Origin: Nitrososphaerota archaeon
Lineage (GTDB): Archaea > Thermoproteota > Nitrososphaeria > Nitrososphaerales > CADDZS01
Direction of reading: 5' to 3'
Assembly: GCA_027886785.1 (NCBI GenBank)
Contig: JAPCJV010000026.1
Span: forward strand, 1 to 10,972
DNA length: 10,972 nucleotides
Part shown: positions 1 through 5,894 of the stretch, one piece after another
Layout: each line of letters begins with the position of its first letter
Numbering within the stretch: the first letter of the stretch is position 1
Notes under the pieces: generated by a model
The model's input: the letters and a program-made list of their open reading frames with translations, nothing else
What the model was told of the DNA's origin: nothing
Database searches by the model: none
Position numbers and translations under genes: made by a program

Positions 1-79
1 GTGATAATCCGGGATCTCCCCGAACTAGCAATTTACTAGAAGATCTTTACAAATTACTATTTCAAAGATTTTGTAGTAA

Positions 80-121
80 GATTAATTTCAAAGCATTTTC
101 CTTACTCCTTCCTAGAAAGGG
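80..121 (+). promoter_or_regulatory. Candidate TATA element and ribosome binding site for the 44-residue ORF
   Basis: An AT-rich GATTAATTT at 80-88 could be a TATA box, which would place the transcript start near 110. A purine-rich AGAAAGGG at 114-121 lies 3 bases before the TTG start at 125 and overlaps the in-frame stop TAG at 113-115. The Shine-Dalgarno-like run is visible, but its spacing to the start is short. The rest of positions 1-124 is AT-rich. Short open frames touch the left edge (one ends at 39, one at 128), but neither is recognisable as the tail of a known gene. Confidence 0.25.
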
Positions 122-124
122 ATT

Positions 125-259
125 TTGAAATATCAGTGCCGAGAGTGCGGCAGGATTGTTTCGGCCAAACTGCAGCATATGCGCAAAGATGGAAAAGAAT
201 TATGCACCAATAGATTTGATTTTGCTGAAGTTGTCGAGCAAAATGACAGAAAGGTGTAA
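125..259 (+). CDS. 44-residue Cys/His mini-protein, putative zinc-binding
   Basis: Not a recognised family. The frame opens with TTG at 125 and ends with TAA at 257-259. The stop TAG at 113-115 is in frame upstream, so TTG (or the ATT before it) is the only possible start. The product begins LKYQCRECGRIVSAKLQHM and carries Cys5, Cys8, His18 and Cys27, a C-x2-C-x9-H-x8-C pattern that could bind one zinc ion. The C-terminus is acidic and helical in character (FAEVVEQND). No membrane segment or signal peptide is seen. Similar tiny zinc-finger proteins are common in archaea and usually lack an assigned role. It converges with the AbrB-type gene, with 43 bases between the stops. Support comes from the compact Cys/His spacing and the preceding purine-rich run. 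A chance ORF remains possible because of the short length. Confidence 0.5.
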   Translation: MKYQCRECGRIVSAKLQHMRKDGKELCTNRFDFAEVVEQNDRKV

Positions 260-302
260 ACGACAAAAGCCTAGATCAACTATTAGTTTGAATCGACTTA
301 GA

Positions 303-656
303 TCAACTCCTGATCCAGATCTCTTTGAGCTTCAGCAGATCTATTCTTTTTACTTTCGAGCCTTTCTTTAACGCTCCTTTTGTCTTACCAATAAAATCCT
401 CAGGCTCCATCCTCATTCTTATTACCACGGCATTACCAGTTGCACTGACTCGTAACCTACTTCCGGTAGTCAATCCAACTTTCTTTCTTATTTCATCTGG
501 TATCAAGACTCTACCCTTCGAATCCAGCGTAGCCTCGCTCGCGATTGTCCCCTTTTGTTCCCACCTGCTGAAAGTTAAGATTTGTCTTGTAAAAGTGAGG
601 AATATCTCATTGTCAACGATCGCGCTCGATTGCGAACACCTTCGATCTGACAGCAC
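303..656 (-). CDS. SpoVT/AbrB-domain protein, likely DNA-binding regulator or orphan antitoxin
   Basis: Residues about 41-82 form a swapped-hairpin AbrB domain. The diagnostic run is EATLDSKGRVLIPDEIRKKV, followed by GLTTGSRLRV and a final strand NAVVIRM. Known members bind DNA as dimers, either as global regulators or as antitoxins that cover a PIN-domain toxin with their C-terminal tail. The tail here (about 83-117) is basic and ends in IDLLKLKEIW, reminiscent of archaeal AbrB-type antitoxins. No PIN toxin lies beside it; the next downstream gene is convergent. The GTG at 656 is the only ATG/GTG/TTG before the domain, giving a 40-residue N-terminal extension that looks unlike the family, so an unusual start nearer residue 37 is possible. 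It begins 33 bases after the gdhA stop on the same strand, so co-transcription is likely. Domain call firm, role inferred. Confidence 0.82.
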   Translation of the reverse strand: MLSDRRCSQSSAIVDNEIFLTFTRQILTFSRWEQKGTIASEATLDSKGRVLIPDEIRKKVGLTTGSRLRVSATGNAVVIRMRMEPEDFIGKTKGALKKGSKVKRIDLLKLKEIWIRS

Positions 657-689
657 TTCTCTAACTTATCCGAGAATTTCTTTCCGGCT

Positions 690-1949
690 TTACGGCCAGA
701 CACCCAGGGTCTTTATTGCATCCGCAACTCGGCCGATCGACAACGCGAGTGCTCCCTCTCGCATCCCCATGCCATACTTTTCTGAAGTCTTGTGCACGTT
801 CTCGAAACCTGAGACCATTTTCTTTTCCAGTTTGTCATTTACTTCCTTCTCCGTCCAGTGCTCTCGCGTCAAGTTCTGCACCCACTCAAAATAGCTCACG
901 ACCACCCCCCCGGCGTTCGCAAGAATATCCGGCACTAGAAAAACTCCATTTCGGGAAAGGATCTTGTCGGCGATGGGGGTGGTGGGACCGTTGGCGGCTT
1001 CGCACACGATCTTTGCCCTAACATTAGATGCGTTTTTCTCTGTGATTGCGTTTTCCAGCGCTGCGGGAATGAGGATGTCCACATCTAACTCAAGAAGCTC
1101 ATCATTTGATATTTCTTGAGTACCCGGCAAACCCACTACTGATCCTGTCTTCTCCTTGTGGGATAGTACCTTCTCTGGATCAAGGGCAGTGTTGGATTTG
1201 ATTCCTCCGCGGGAATCGCTCACCGCCAGCACCTTCACGCCCAGTTCGTTCAAGAATACGGCAGCCCACGAGCCAGCATTTCCGAACCCCTGGATCGCGG
1301 CCGTCGCTACCTGCAAATTGATTCTTTTTACATTAGCCGCCTCGCGTGCGCAGATCACGCACCCGCGCGCGGTGGAATTGTGTCTCCCCTCTGATCCGCC
1401 TAAAGAGATCGGCTTTCCTGTAACGACTTCGGGCACCTGGTATCCTTTCATCTGGCTGTAGGTGTCGAGGATCCACGCCATCGTTTGCGAGTCGGTGTAC
1501 ACGTCAGGAGCCGGCACGTCTTTGTGGGGCCCAATGAACTCCGAGATCGCAGCCGCGTACCTGCGCGTCAGCCTCTCCTTTTCTCCCATCGACATGTTCT
1601 TCGGATCGCAGATTACACCTCCCTTCGCTCCTCCGTACGGGATGTCGACCACCGCGCACTTCCACGTCATCCATGTAGCAAGCGCCTTCACTTCGTCCAG
1701 AGTGACCTTGGGGTGATACCTGATTCCTCCCTTGAACGGGCCCCGAGCGTCCATGTACTGCACGCGGTAGCCCTGAAAATTCTTCACGCGATCATTGTCC
1801 ATCTTCACGGGAAGGGAAACGGAGAGGATCCGCTTGGGCTGGGACAGAACTTCCACAATGTCCGGATCCAGTTTGATTAGCTTCGCGGTGTCGCTCAGCT
1901 GTCTCATTGCGTTATCGTAGGGGTTTAGTTCCACATTGGTGGTTGACAA
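690..1949 (-). CDS. gdhA: Glutamate dehydrogenase (Glu/Leu/Phe/Val dehydrogenase family)
   Basis: Catalyses reversible oxidative deamination of glutamate to 2-oxoglutarate and ammonia with NAD(P); family members are cytoplasmic hexamers. Starting from TTG at 1949 the protein has 419 residues, the usual length. The glutamate site is intact: GPFKGGIRYHP (Lys73), MTWKCAVVDIPYGGAKGGV with Lys97 and catalytic Lys109, and PAPDVYTD. The Rossmann motif AIQGFGNAGSWAA is near 219-231, followed by SDSRGGI, the same motif as in hyperthermophile enzymes, so NAD versus NADP preference cannot be read from it. C-terminal signatures AALENAI, CEAANGPTTP and NAGGVVVSYFEWVQN are present. The frame is open to a TTG at 2030, but that would overlap a TATA-like GTTAAATA (2021-2028) and add 27 atypical residues; GTG at 1934 is another option. 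The downstream AbrB gene probably shares its transcript. Confidence 0.96.
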   Translation of the reverse strand: MSTTNVELNPYDNAMRQLSDTAKLIKLDPDIVEVLSQPKRILSVSLPVKMDNDRVKNFQGYRVQYMDARGPFKGGIRYHPKVTLDEVKALATWMTWKCAVVDIPYGGAKGGVICDPKNMSMGEKERLTRRYAAAISEFIGPHKDVPAPDVYTDSQTMAWILDTYSQMKGYQVPEVVTGKPISLGGSEGRHNSTARGCVICAREAANVKRINLQVATAAIQGFGNAGSWAAVFLNELGVKVLAVSDSRGGIKSNTALDPEKVLSHKEKTGSVVGLPGTQEISNDELLELDVDILIPAALENAITEKNASNVRAKIVCEAANGPTTPIADKILSRNGVFLVPDILANAGGVVVSYFEWVQNLTREHWTEKEVNDKLEKKMVSGFENVHKTSEKYGMGMREGALALSIGRVADAIKTLGVWP

Positions 1950-2020
1950 AATAATATTCTCGAGCTCTCTTTTTTTCAAAAATACTGCAGAAAAGATATG
2001 ATAATGAAGCTGATAACGGC

Positions 2021-2028
2021 TATTTAAC
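2021..2028 (-). promoter_or_regulatory. Candidate TATA box of gdhA
   Basis: On the minus strand this reads GTTAAATA. An archaeal start site about 26 bases downstream would fall near 1998, leaving a leader of about 50 bases before the TTG at 1949. A second AT-rich element, AGATATAG, lies further upstream near 2071-2080 and is an alternative. Confidence 0.35.
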
Positions 2029-2195
2029 AAATTACTGTTTTTTGAAAATTGTCGTTACAAAGAACTGCTACTATATCTTGACGAAAATAACGAGGTCCGG
2101 CCATGCGAAGATATTTCCCCTCCCAGTTTGAAAAGAGGCCCTTACGAAAAATCTTCGGATCTATTGTCCACGTGACCTAGAAATCAAGGTATGAG

Positions 2196-2212
2196 ATTTA
2201 GGCCTAAATATT
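2196..2212 (+). promoter_or_regulatory. Palindrome overlapping a TATA-like element
   Basis: ATTTAGGCCTAAAT (2196-2209) is its own reverse complement. Its right half merges into CCTAAATATT, a good archaeal TATA sequence. Transcription to the right would start near 2230, about 160 bases ahead of the ATG at 2395. The symmetry suggests an operator or a bidirectional promoter, but no transcript is proven. Confidence 0.35.
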
Positions 2213-2394
2213 TTCAACAAACTCCGGCATCCACCTAATATTTCAGGCAAATATCGAGACAGATTAGGTTGAGAAGTTGAGATGATTTAGGGCATTTTTT
2301 CTCAAAAATCAGAATTTGTGTTACAGATCGCGAGTACAGTTAATTCGAAAATGTGGCAAAGACGTAATAGCAACCTTAACGATAAACTACGCTT

Positions 2395-2841
2395 ATGACT
2401 CTCTTCGGAAGCAAAAAGCGGAAACCGGAAGCTGCAAAGCAACTAGTACAAGAACAATTACCTACAAACCCGAATTCGCACCTAAAAGATTTCGTTCCGA
2501 ATGATGAAAAAATGTTTACGGCTTTGCAGAATTTTCTCCTCGCAGATCCGGAAAGGCAGCTTCCCATGTTAGGTGGGACCGATGCCCTTCAAGCCAGGGG
2601 AGATGCAGCCAAGGCGAAAGGAGATAAATTGGTCGCGCGCATGAGTTACGAGACGGCGGCCAAGATAGAGATCTACAAGCAGAACAAGGAGAATGCGGAA
2701 AAATACATTCGACTCGCGCAAGAGGTTTCAGAAAATACCGATTCCCATCAAGCCGCCTACGCGACGATGCTCGGGAACATGGACGAAGTTCTGCAGGTTT
2801 CCAAATCGTATTCGAGTTCGGTGAGTCATCGAAAACCATAG
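2395..2841 (+). CDS. Hypothetical protein, 148 residues, mostly helical
   Basis: Not recognised. The ATG at 2395 follows no clear Shine-Dalgarno sequence, so it may be leaderless or have a longer leader. The N-terminus is basic (MTLFGSKKRKPEAAK). A central block at about 37-62 reads as helix plus loop (DEKMFTALQNFLLADPERQL, then PMLGGTDAL). Residues 66-112 form a likely helical hairpin rich in Ala, Lys and Glu (GDAAKAKGDKLVARMSYETA onward), with spacing reminiscent of a single tetratricopeptide-like repeat. The tail (136-148) is Ser-rich and probably disordered. There is no signal peptide, membrane segment or catalytic motif. A scaffold or protein-binding role is a guess. It is convergent with the antitoxin gene; their stops are 20 bases apart. 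Length, composition and the absence of competing frames support a real gene. Confidence 0.72.
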   Translation: MTLFGSKKRKPEAAKQLVQEQLPTNPNSHLKDFVPNDEKMFTALQNFLLADPERQLPMLGGTDALQARGDAAKAKGDKLVARMSYETAAKIEIYKQNKENAEKYIRLAQEVSENTDSHQAAYATMLGNMDEVLQVSKSYSSSVSHRKP

Positions 2842-2861
2842 CGAGTACTTGGTAACTAGTT

Positions 2862-3101
2862 TCATCTTTCGAACGCCAATTTCCTACCGTATTTTACCGC
2901 CCTATTCGCTCTAATCGCCTTCAATCTGCGAAGCGTATCTTCGCTCAGCTGGCGATAGATTTCCTTGGTAGATGTAGTTTCCTTTTTTTCCTCCAGATAT
3001 GAGACTACAACTTTCTTGATGATCTCACTCCACCTTATCTCTGGATGGCGCTTCATGTCTTCATACGCGTCGTCTGGAATGGTAAGAGTCAAGTGAGCCA
3101 T
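2862..3101 (-). CDS. VapB/CopG-like ribbon-helix-helix antitoxin without adjacent toxin
   Basis: The 79-residue product starts MAHLTLTIPDDAYEDMKRHP. It shows the archaeal VapB pattern: a short beta strand (HLTLTIPDD) that would enter the DNA major groove, then helices around PEIRWSEIIKKVVVSYLEEK. A basic C-terminal tail (RRLKAIRANRAVKYGRKLAF) resembles toxin-binding tails. Known relatives neutralise a PIN-domain RNase, VapC, and repress their own promoter as dimers. A second in-frame ATG lies at 3128, but ATG 3101 is preferred: it fits the family N-terminus and lies about 30 bases from the TATA box, giving a near-leaderless transcript. No PIN toxin follows; the next gene downstream is on the opposite strand. 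It may be a solitary repressor, a trans-acting antitoxin or a remnant whose toxin was lost. Confidence 0.8.
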   Translation of the reverse strand: MAHLTLTIPDDAYEDMKRHPEIRWSEIIKKVVVSYLEEKKETTSTKEIYRQLSEDTLRRLKAIRANRAVKYGRKLAFER

Positions 3102-3111
3102 GCTTGTACGG

Positions 3112-3138
3112 AAATATGTCTCTGACATATTTTATGTC
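3112..3138 (-). promoter_or_regulatory. Triple half-site operator over the antitoxin TATA box
   Basis: Three six-base half-sites alternate in orientation at exact 9-bp steps: TATGTC at 3115-3120, GACATA at 3124-3129 and TATGTC at 3133-3138. The first pair extends to a perfect 9-bp inverted repeat (AAATATGTC at 3112-3120, GACATATTT at 3124-3132, spacer TCT). On the minus strand the array covers the TATA box CATAAAATAT (3127-3136). Bound dimers would block TBP, as expected for antitoxin autorepression. The pattern is seen directly; the binding protein is inferred. Confidence 0.75.
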
Positions 3139-3193
3139 TTGAACGCAATAGGGAAGAGTCCCGTGAATAAATGCACAGATGAATCAGACCAAT

Positions 3194-4231
3194 CTAGAAA
3201 ATGAGATTTTTCGAGTTGAGCCTAGGGGATTCTTCATATCGTACTGTCGGGATCTGGCGACTACTCTGATCCAAGAAAGCTCGTCGTTGAAAGAGATCCC
3301 TAGTTTTGCTCCAAAGATTGAAGCTTTCAACTGCAATCCGTACTCCCACACTCGCAACTCCCGGTTGCTGTTTTGTCCATGCGAGATACGACTTGACAGA
3401 TGCCATCGTAGGCGCTACTAACACTAGATACGCTCGTTCGAGGTCAGACAGCTTAGCCCAAAGATAGCATCCATCGAAATGAGAAAGTACTGCTTGGTCA
3501 ACAACGCTCTTCATCTTGTGGCTTGTGTACGTGTAAAACAAAAACAAACCGATCGTCCCATTGATATGAGCAATGTCGGGACAACGATTAGGGCACGTTC
3601 ATGTTCAAGCCTCTGAAGCCTGTTTTTCACTGTTCTGGATGTAAGCCCGACCTCCTTCGCGACCTGGACATACGTTTTCAAGGCGTTGTTTTCCAAGTTG
3701 TGAATGATAGCCCAGTCGGTATCGGAAAAGCGGTTTGTTTTTCCAAGAGAAAAACTCACCCGAACTTGAGTAATGTTTTCTGCGTTCGTGATCCTTGAAA
3801 TTAGTTCGACTGTTCGAGAGAGGGATTGCTCACTGTCATAAAACAAAATTATGAATATAGAATTTCCTATGAAGTCCAGTAAATGGACAATGCGTGAATA
3901 AGTTTCAACTTTCTGATCATGTCCTCCTTAGGAGCTTTAGAGGGCACATCAACTTGTATGTTTGTCATACCGTAACCAAACAGACTGGGATTAGGAAAGC
4001 ACCTGCCAACTAGATAGGAATCCCTTTTCTTGGAATCGCTTGAATCTATTTCTCACTGTTAAGTGATCGACTTGTAATGTCAGCAGACCGCCCAAGTTCA
4101 GCCCATTCCCGTAGCGCAACTCTTGTCTGATCTCCTGTCCGGGCCTTGAAGGGTGATGGCGCCGAGCTACGACCAGATAGTTCGATGACGGATAACAGTA
4201 ACGCGGCCTTTAGATGTTTCTTTGTATCCAA
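3194..4231 (-). pseudogene. Frameshifted tandem Lrp/AsnC-type transcriptional regulator
   Basis: Five consecutive minus-strand segments in changing frames read as one protein of about 345 residues. Segment 1 (4231-4046) ends in REWAELGRSADITSRSL. Segment 2 gives TVRNRFKRFQEKGF and hits a stop at 3991-3993. Segment 3 gives NPSLFGYGMTNIQVDVPSKA through about 3884. Segment 4 (about 3884-3550) gives LLDFIGNSIFIILFYDSEQ, then SDTDWAIIHNLENNALKTYV and SRTVKNRLQRLEHERAL. Segment 5 (about 3547-3194) gives FLFYTYTSHKMKSVVDQAVL and ends near the stop at 3194. It contains two winged-helix DNA-binding modules, each followed by a ligand-domain-like region, so the ancestor was probably a fused double Lrp regulator. 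The frame changes fit one net two-base-equivalent loss near 4046-4059, one inserted T near 3995, one lost T near 3882 and one lost T in a T-run near 3545. The 5' end is uncertain. Sequencing error is unlikely for so many indels beside intact genes. Confidence 0.8.
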
Positions 4232-4370
4232 TCATGTGAAGTTCCGATACGTCTCCTGCCCCGACAAGTCTCACTGTTTAGCGTTGCAGGTTCCTCTTCT
4301 CATCCAGAATTATTTTCTTTCACTTCTCTGCGATTTTCCATCCACGATTTGATGAACGGCGGCGACGTTC

Positions 4371-5396
4371 TTACTCCTGAGATCTGCTTTCGAAGTATGG
4401 TATCACTTTTTTCTTGTATTCGTCAATGAATCTCTCTTCGTCCGGACTGTTGCTGGACACAAACACGTGGTCGAAGCCTGCATCAAACGCCTCTTCAATT
4501 CTCGCGATATGATCATCGACCGAAGATCCGACGATGAACGCTTTTGCGAGATCCTCGTCACTCACTTCGGCATTTCCGCGTTCTTCTAATTTCCTCGGAT
4601 CGTATTCGTTGGTATTGAAGATGTTCGGGACAAGAGTTGGCTTCTGAGGTCTTAAGGCATCCAATGCTTTCTGATAATCTAGATCGAGAGACACGTCCAA
4701 CTCTAATACTTTTGTGATATCGTCAAAAGACCTGCCCACCGATTGCGCGCCCTCTCTGATTTTGGGAAAGATCACATTCTTCAGTCGGTCCATCGGCGAT
4801 GGGAAGGTAATGAAACCGTCGCCAATTTTTCCTGCGATCTTCGCTGTCTTCGGGCCGAGCGCGGAGATGTAGATCGGTACCGTGGACTTCATGTACAGAT
4901 TTGCTTTTTTCAGCGAGTAGTACTTCCCTTTGAAATCCACGAACTCTTCTGTGCCCAACTTTCGCATGACAGTAATCGCTTCGACCATTCTGTCGATTCT
5001 TTCAGGTAATGGAGGATATTCAAATCCCAGTGGTATCTCGTTCAGTGCCTCACCGCTCCCCACTCCGAGAATGATTCTTGGGCCGTGCATTACTTCGAGA
5101 GTTGCAAACGCCTGTGCTACGATTCCGGGATGATATCTCAGAATTGGGACGGTCACTCCTGAAGCGAACGGGACCGTTTTGATTCTATCCATGGCGGTCG
5201 AAAGCCAAATCCAGGAATTAGCTTCGAAGGCTCCTGTATGAAACCAGGGATGAAAGTGGTCTGAAACCCAAATCACAGAGAATCCAGCCTTCGCAGCAAG
5301 TGCTGCCTGATTTAGAAGCGTATGTGTGTCCCTTAGATCCGGGACGACCATGTAACCGATCGATTTTTTCTTTATGACAGATTGTTTTGTGGTCAT
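4371..5396 (-). CDS. F420-dependent luciferase-like oxidoreductase, Fgd-like
   Basis: A 341-residue TIM-barrel enzyme of the luciferase-like family that transfers hydride to or from coenzyme F420. The closest recognisable pattern is F420-dependent glucose-6-phosphate dehydrogenase: VSDHFHPW (Asp46, His47, Trp51), TVPILRYHPGIVAQAFATLE and LGVGSGEALNE (Glu116). These match Asp39, His40, Trp44 and Glu109 of the mycobacterial enzyme at a constant offset of seven. The region where that enzyme has the phosphate-binding Lys198 reads FPSPMD here, without Lys, so glucose-6-phosphate may not be the substrate; a secondary alcohol or other hydroxyl compound is possible. Also present: IYISALGPKTAKIAGKIGDG and a C-terminal AGFDHVFVSS strand. 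The ATG at 5396 fits the family N-terminus. It is followed on the same strand by the Lrp pseudogene, which may once have regulated it. Cytosolic, no signal peptide. Confidence 0.88.
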   Translation of the reverse strand: MTTKQSVIKKKSIGYMVVPDLRDTHTLLNQAALAAKAGFSVIWVSDHFHPWFHTGAFEANSWIWLSTAMDRIKTVPFASGVTVPILRYHPGIVAQAFATLEVMHGPRIILGVGSGEALNEIPLGFEYPPLPERIDRMVEAITVMRKLGTEEFVDFKGKYYSLKKANLYMKSTVPIYISALGPKTAKIAGKIGDGFITFPSPMDRLKNVIFPKIREGAQSVGRSFDDITKVLELDVSLDLDYQKALDALRPQKPTLVPNIFNTNEYDPRKLEERGNAEVSDEDLAKAFIVGSSVDDHIARIEEAFDAGFDHVFVSSNSPDEERFIDEYKKKVIPYFESRSQE

Positions 5397-5414
5397 GATA
5401 ATTTACGGGTTTAC

Positions 5415-5438
5415 GACCCAAATGGGGTCTTTTTAAGG
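5415..5438 (-). promoter_or_regulatory. Promoter and possible operator of the F420-dependent oxidoreductase gene
   Basis: The minus strand has CCTTAAAA at 5431-5438 as a TATA-like element, 38 bases before the ATG, so the leader would be about 12 bases. Just downstream of it lies a symmetric element, GACCC at 5415-5419 and GGGTC at 5425-5429 with a five-base spacer, placed where a repressor could block initiation. Confidence 0.4.
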
Positions 5439-5821
5439 AGAGTAGTTGGACGCGACGCAGCCTGTCATCCAAAGCTAAACCAGGAATTGATGATTCATTA
5501 CGGCTTGGAATTCGACCCAAGAGATAAATTCCTTTAGGGCGTTTCGCCTATCCTCTCTTTCATTTCTGAAATAGAATTTCTACCGCTTTCAGCAAGGACG
5601 GTGCTTGTCCTGAGAGTGCCTGTCAGGCGGTTCGAGTGATGGAGAAGATTTGGAGTCTACTTCGTCGATGAAGCACAAGCGAGGCTTGTTGGCTCGCTCG
5701 ATCTTGGAAAGTTCAGTGCTGACTTCTGCTCGTCATGTCCAGCTTCGGTTCCAAACGGGAATCTCGCCTCGTACCATAACCTATTTTGTATCGAAAACTG
5801 CTATATTGAAGACGAGGCACA

Positions 5822-5863
5822 TTCTTCCAGAATATTTTGGGATCTACGCTTTTTCTGGAAGAA
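5822..5863. repeat. 11-bp perfect inverted repeat upstream of coxM
   Basis: TTCTTCCAGAA at 5822-5832 is the exact reverse complement of TTCTGGAAGAA at 5853-5863. The arm centres are 31 bases apart, close to three helical turns. Each arm contains TTCYRGAA, itself nearly symmetric. Because it lies 24 bases upstream of the TATA box it would not be transcribed with coxM, so a DNA operator is more likely than an RNA hairpin. Confidence 0.7.
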
Positions 5864-5866
5864 AAT

Positions 5867-5876
5867 TCATGCATGA
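5867..5876. promoter_or_regulatory. 10-bp palindrome next to the cox promoter
   Basis: TCATGCATGA is perfectly self-complementary. It lies immediately upstream of the BRE-like and TATA elements of coxM and may be a second regulator site. Short palindromes of this size also arise by chance. Confidence 0.35.
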
Positions 5877-5880
5877 GGAT

Positions 5881-5894
5881 TGAAACATTTTTAA
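5881..5894 (+). promoter_or_regulatory. BRE and TATA box of the coxMSL operon
   Basis: TGAAAC (5881-5886) followed by ATTTTTAA (5887-5894) matches archaeal BRE/TATA organisation. The TATA centre lies 31 bases before the coxM ATG, and no Shine-Dalgarno sequence precedes that ATG, so a near-leaderless mRNA is expected. Confidence 0.6.

Larger units (their letters stand above)
1950..2394. other. Divergent spacer between gdhA and the 148-residue gene
   Basis: This AT-rich stretch holds no convincing gene. A 25-codon ATG frame at 2103-2180 has a GAGGT seven bases upstream but no recognisable product. A perfect 14-bp palindrome at 2196-2209 overlaps a TATA-like CCTAAATATT. TTGAGA at 2277-2282 and TCTCAA at 2300-2305 could pair around a loop of about 17 bases. 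A CACGTG sits near 2170. The spacer must contain promoters for both flanking genes. No tRNA or clear C/D-box RNA was seen. Confidence 0.5.

Noticed and set aside
272..308. Direct repeat TAGATCAACT at 272-281 and 299-308
   Set aside because: Only two 10-bp copies in an AT-rich convergent spacer, one overlapping the AbrB stop; no further units.
325..894. 189-codon plus-strand frame over the AbrB gene and the gdhA end
   Set aside because: Antisense to two genes with clear domains; its product shows no family features.
1950..2030. 27-residue N-terminal extension of gdhA to TTG 2030
   Set aside because: The extra residues are atypical for the family and the start would overlap the TATA-like element, so TTG 1949 is preferred.
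2103..2180. 25-codon ATG frame with an upstream GAGGT
   Set aside because: Too short and featureless to separate from chance; noted only as spacer content.
3179..3421. 80-codon plus-strand frame opposite the Lrp pseudogene 3' end
   Set aside because: Antisense to a segment with clear Lrp ligand-domain similarity; no features of its own.
3537..3556. Programmed -1 frameshifting at the T-run in the Lrp gene
   Set aside because: No X-XXY-YYZ slippery heptamer is in the right frame, and three other breaks exist in the same gene, so decay explains it better.
3918..3931. ATG 3920 preceded by AAGGAGGAC on the minus strand as a gene start
   Set aside because: The AAG GAG GAC bases are coding (K-E-D) within the broken Lrp frame, spacing to the ATG is only two bases, and the frame hits a stop at 3867-3869.
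5490..5640. Possible tRNA or C/D-box RNA (TTCGA loops, TGATGA at about 5489)
   Set aside because: No acceptor or anticodon stems could be drawn around the TTCGA loops, and no D box (CTGA) sits at the right distance from TGATGA.
5650..5883. 77-codon plus-strand frame and 81-codon minus-strand frame in the cox upstream spacer
   Set aside because: No domain, no ribosome site, and both cross the inverted repeat and palindromes that look regulatory.
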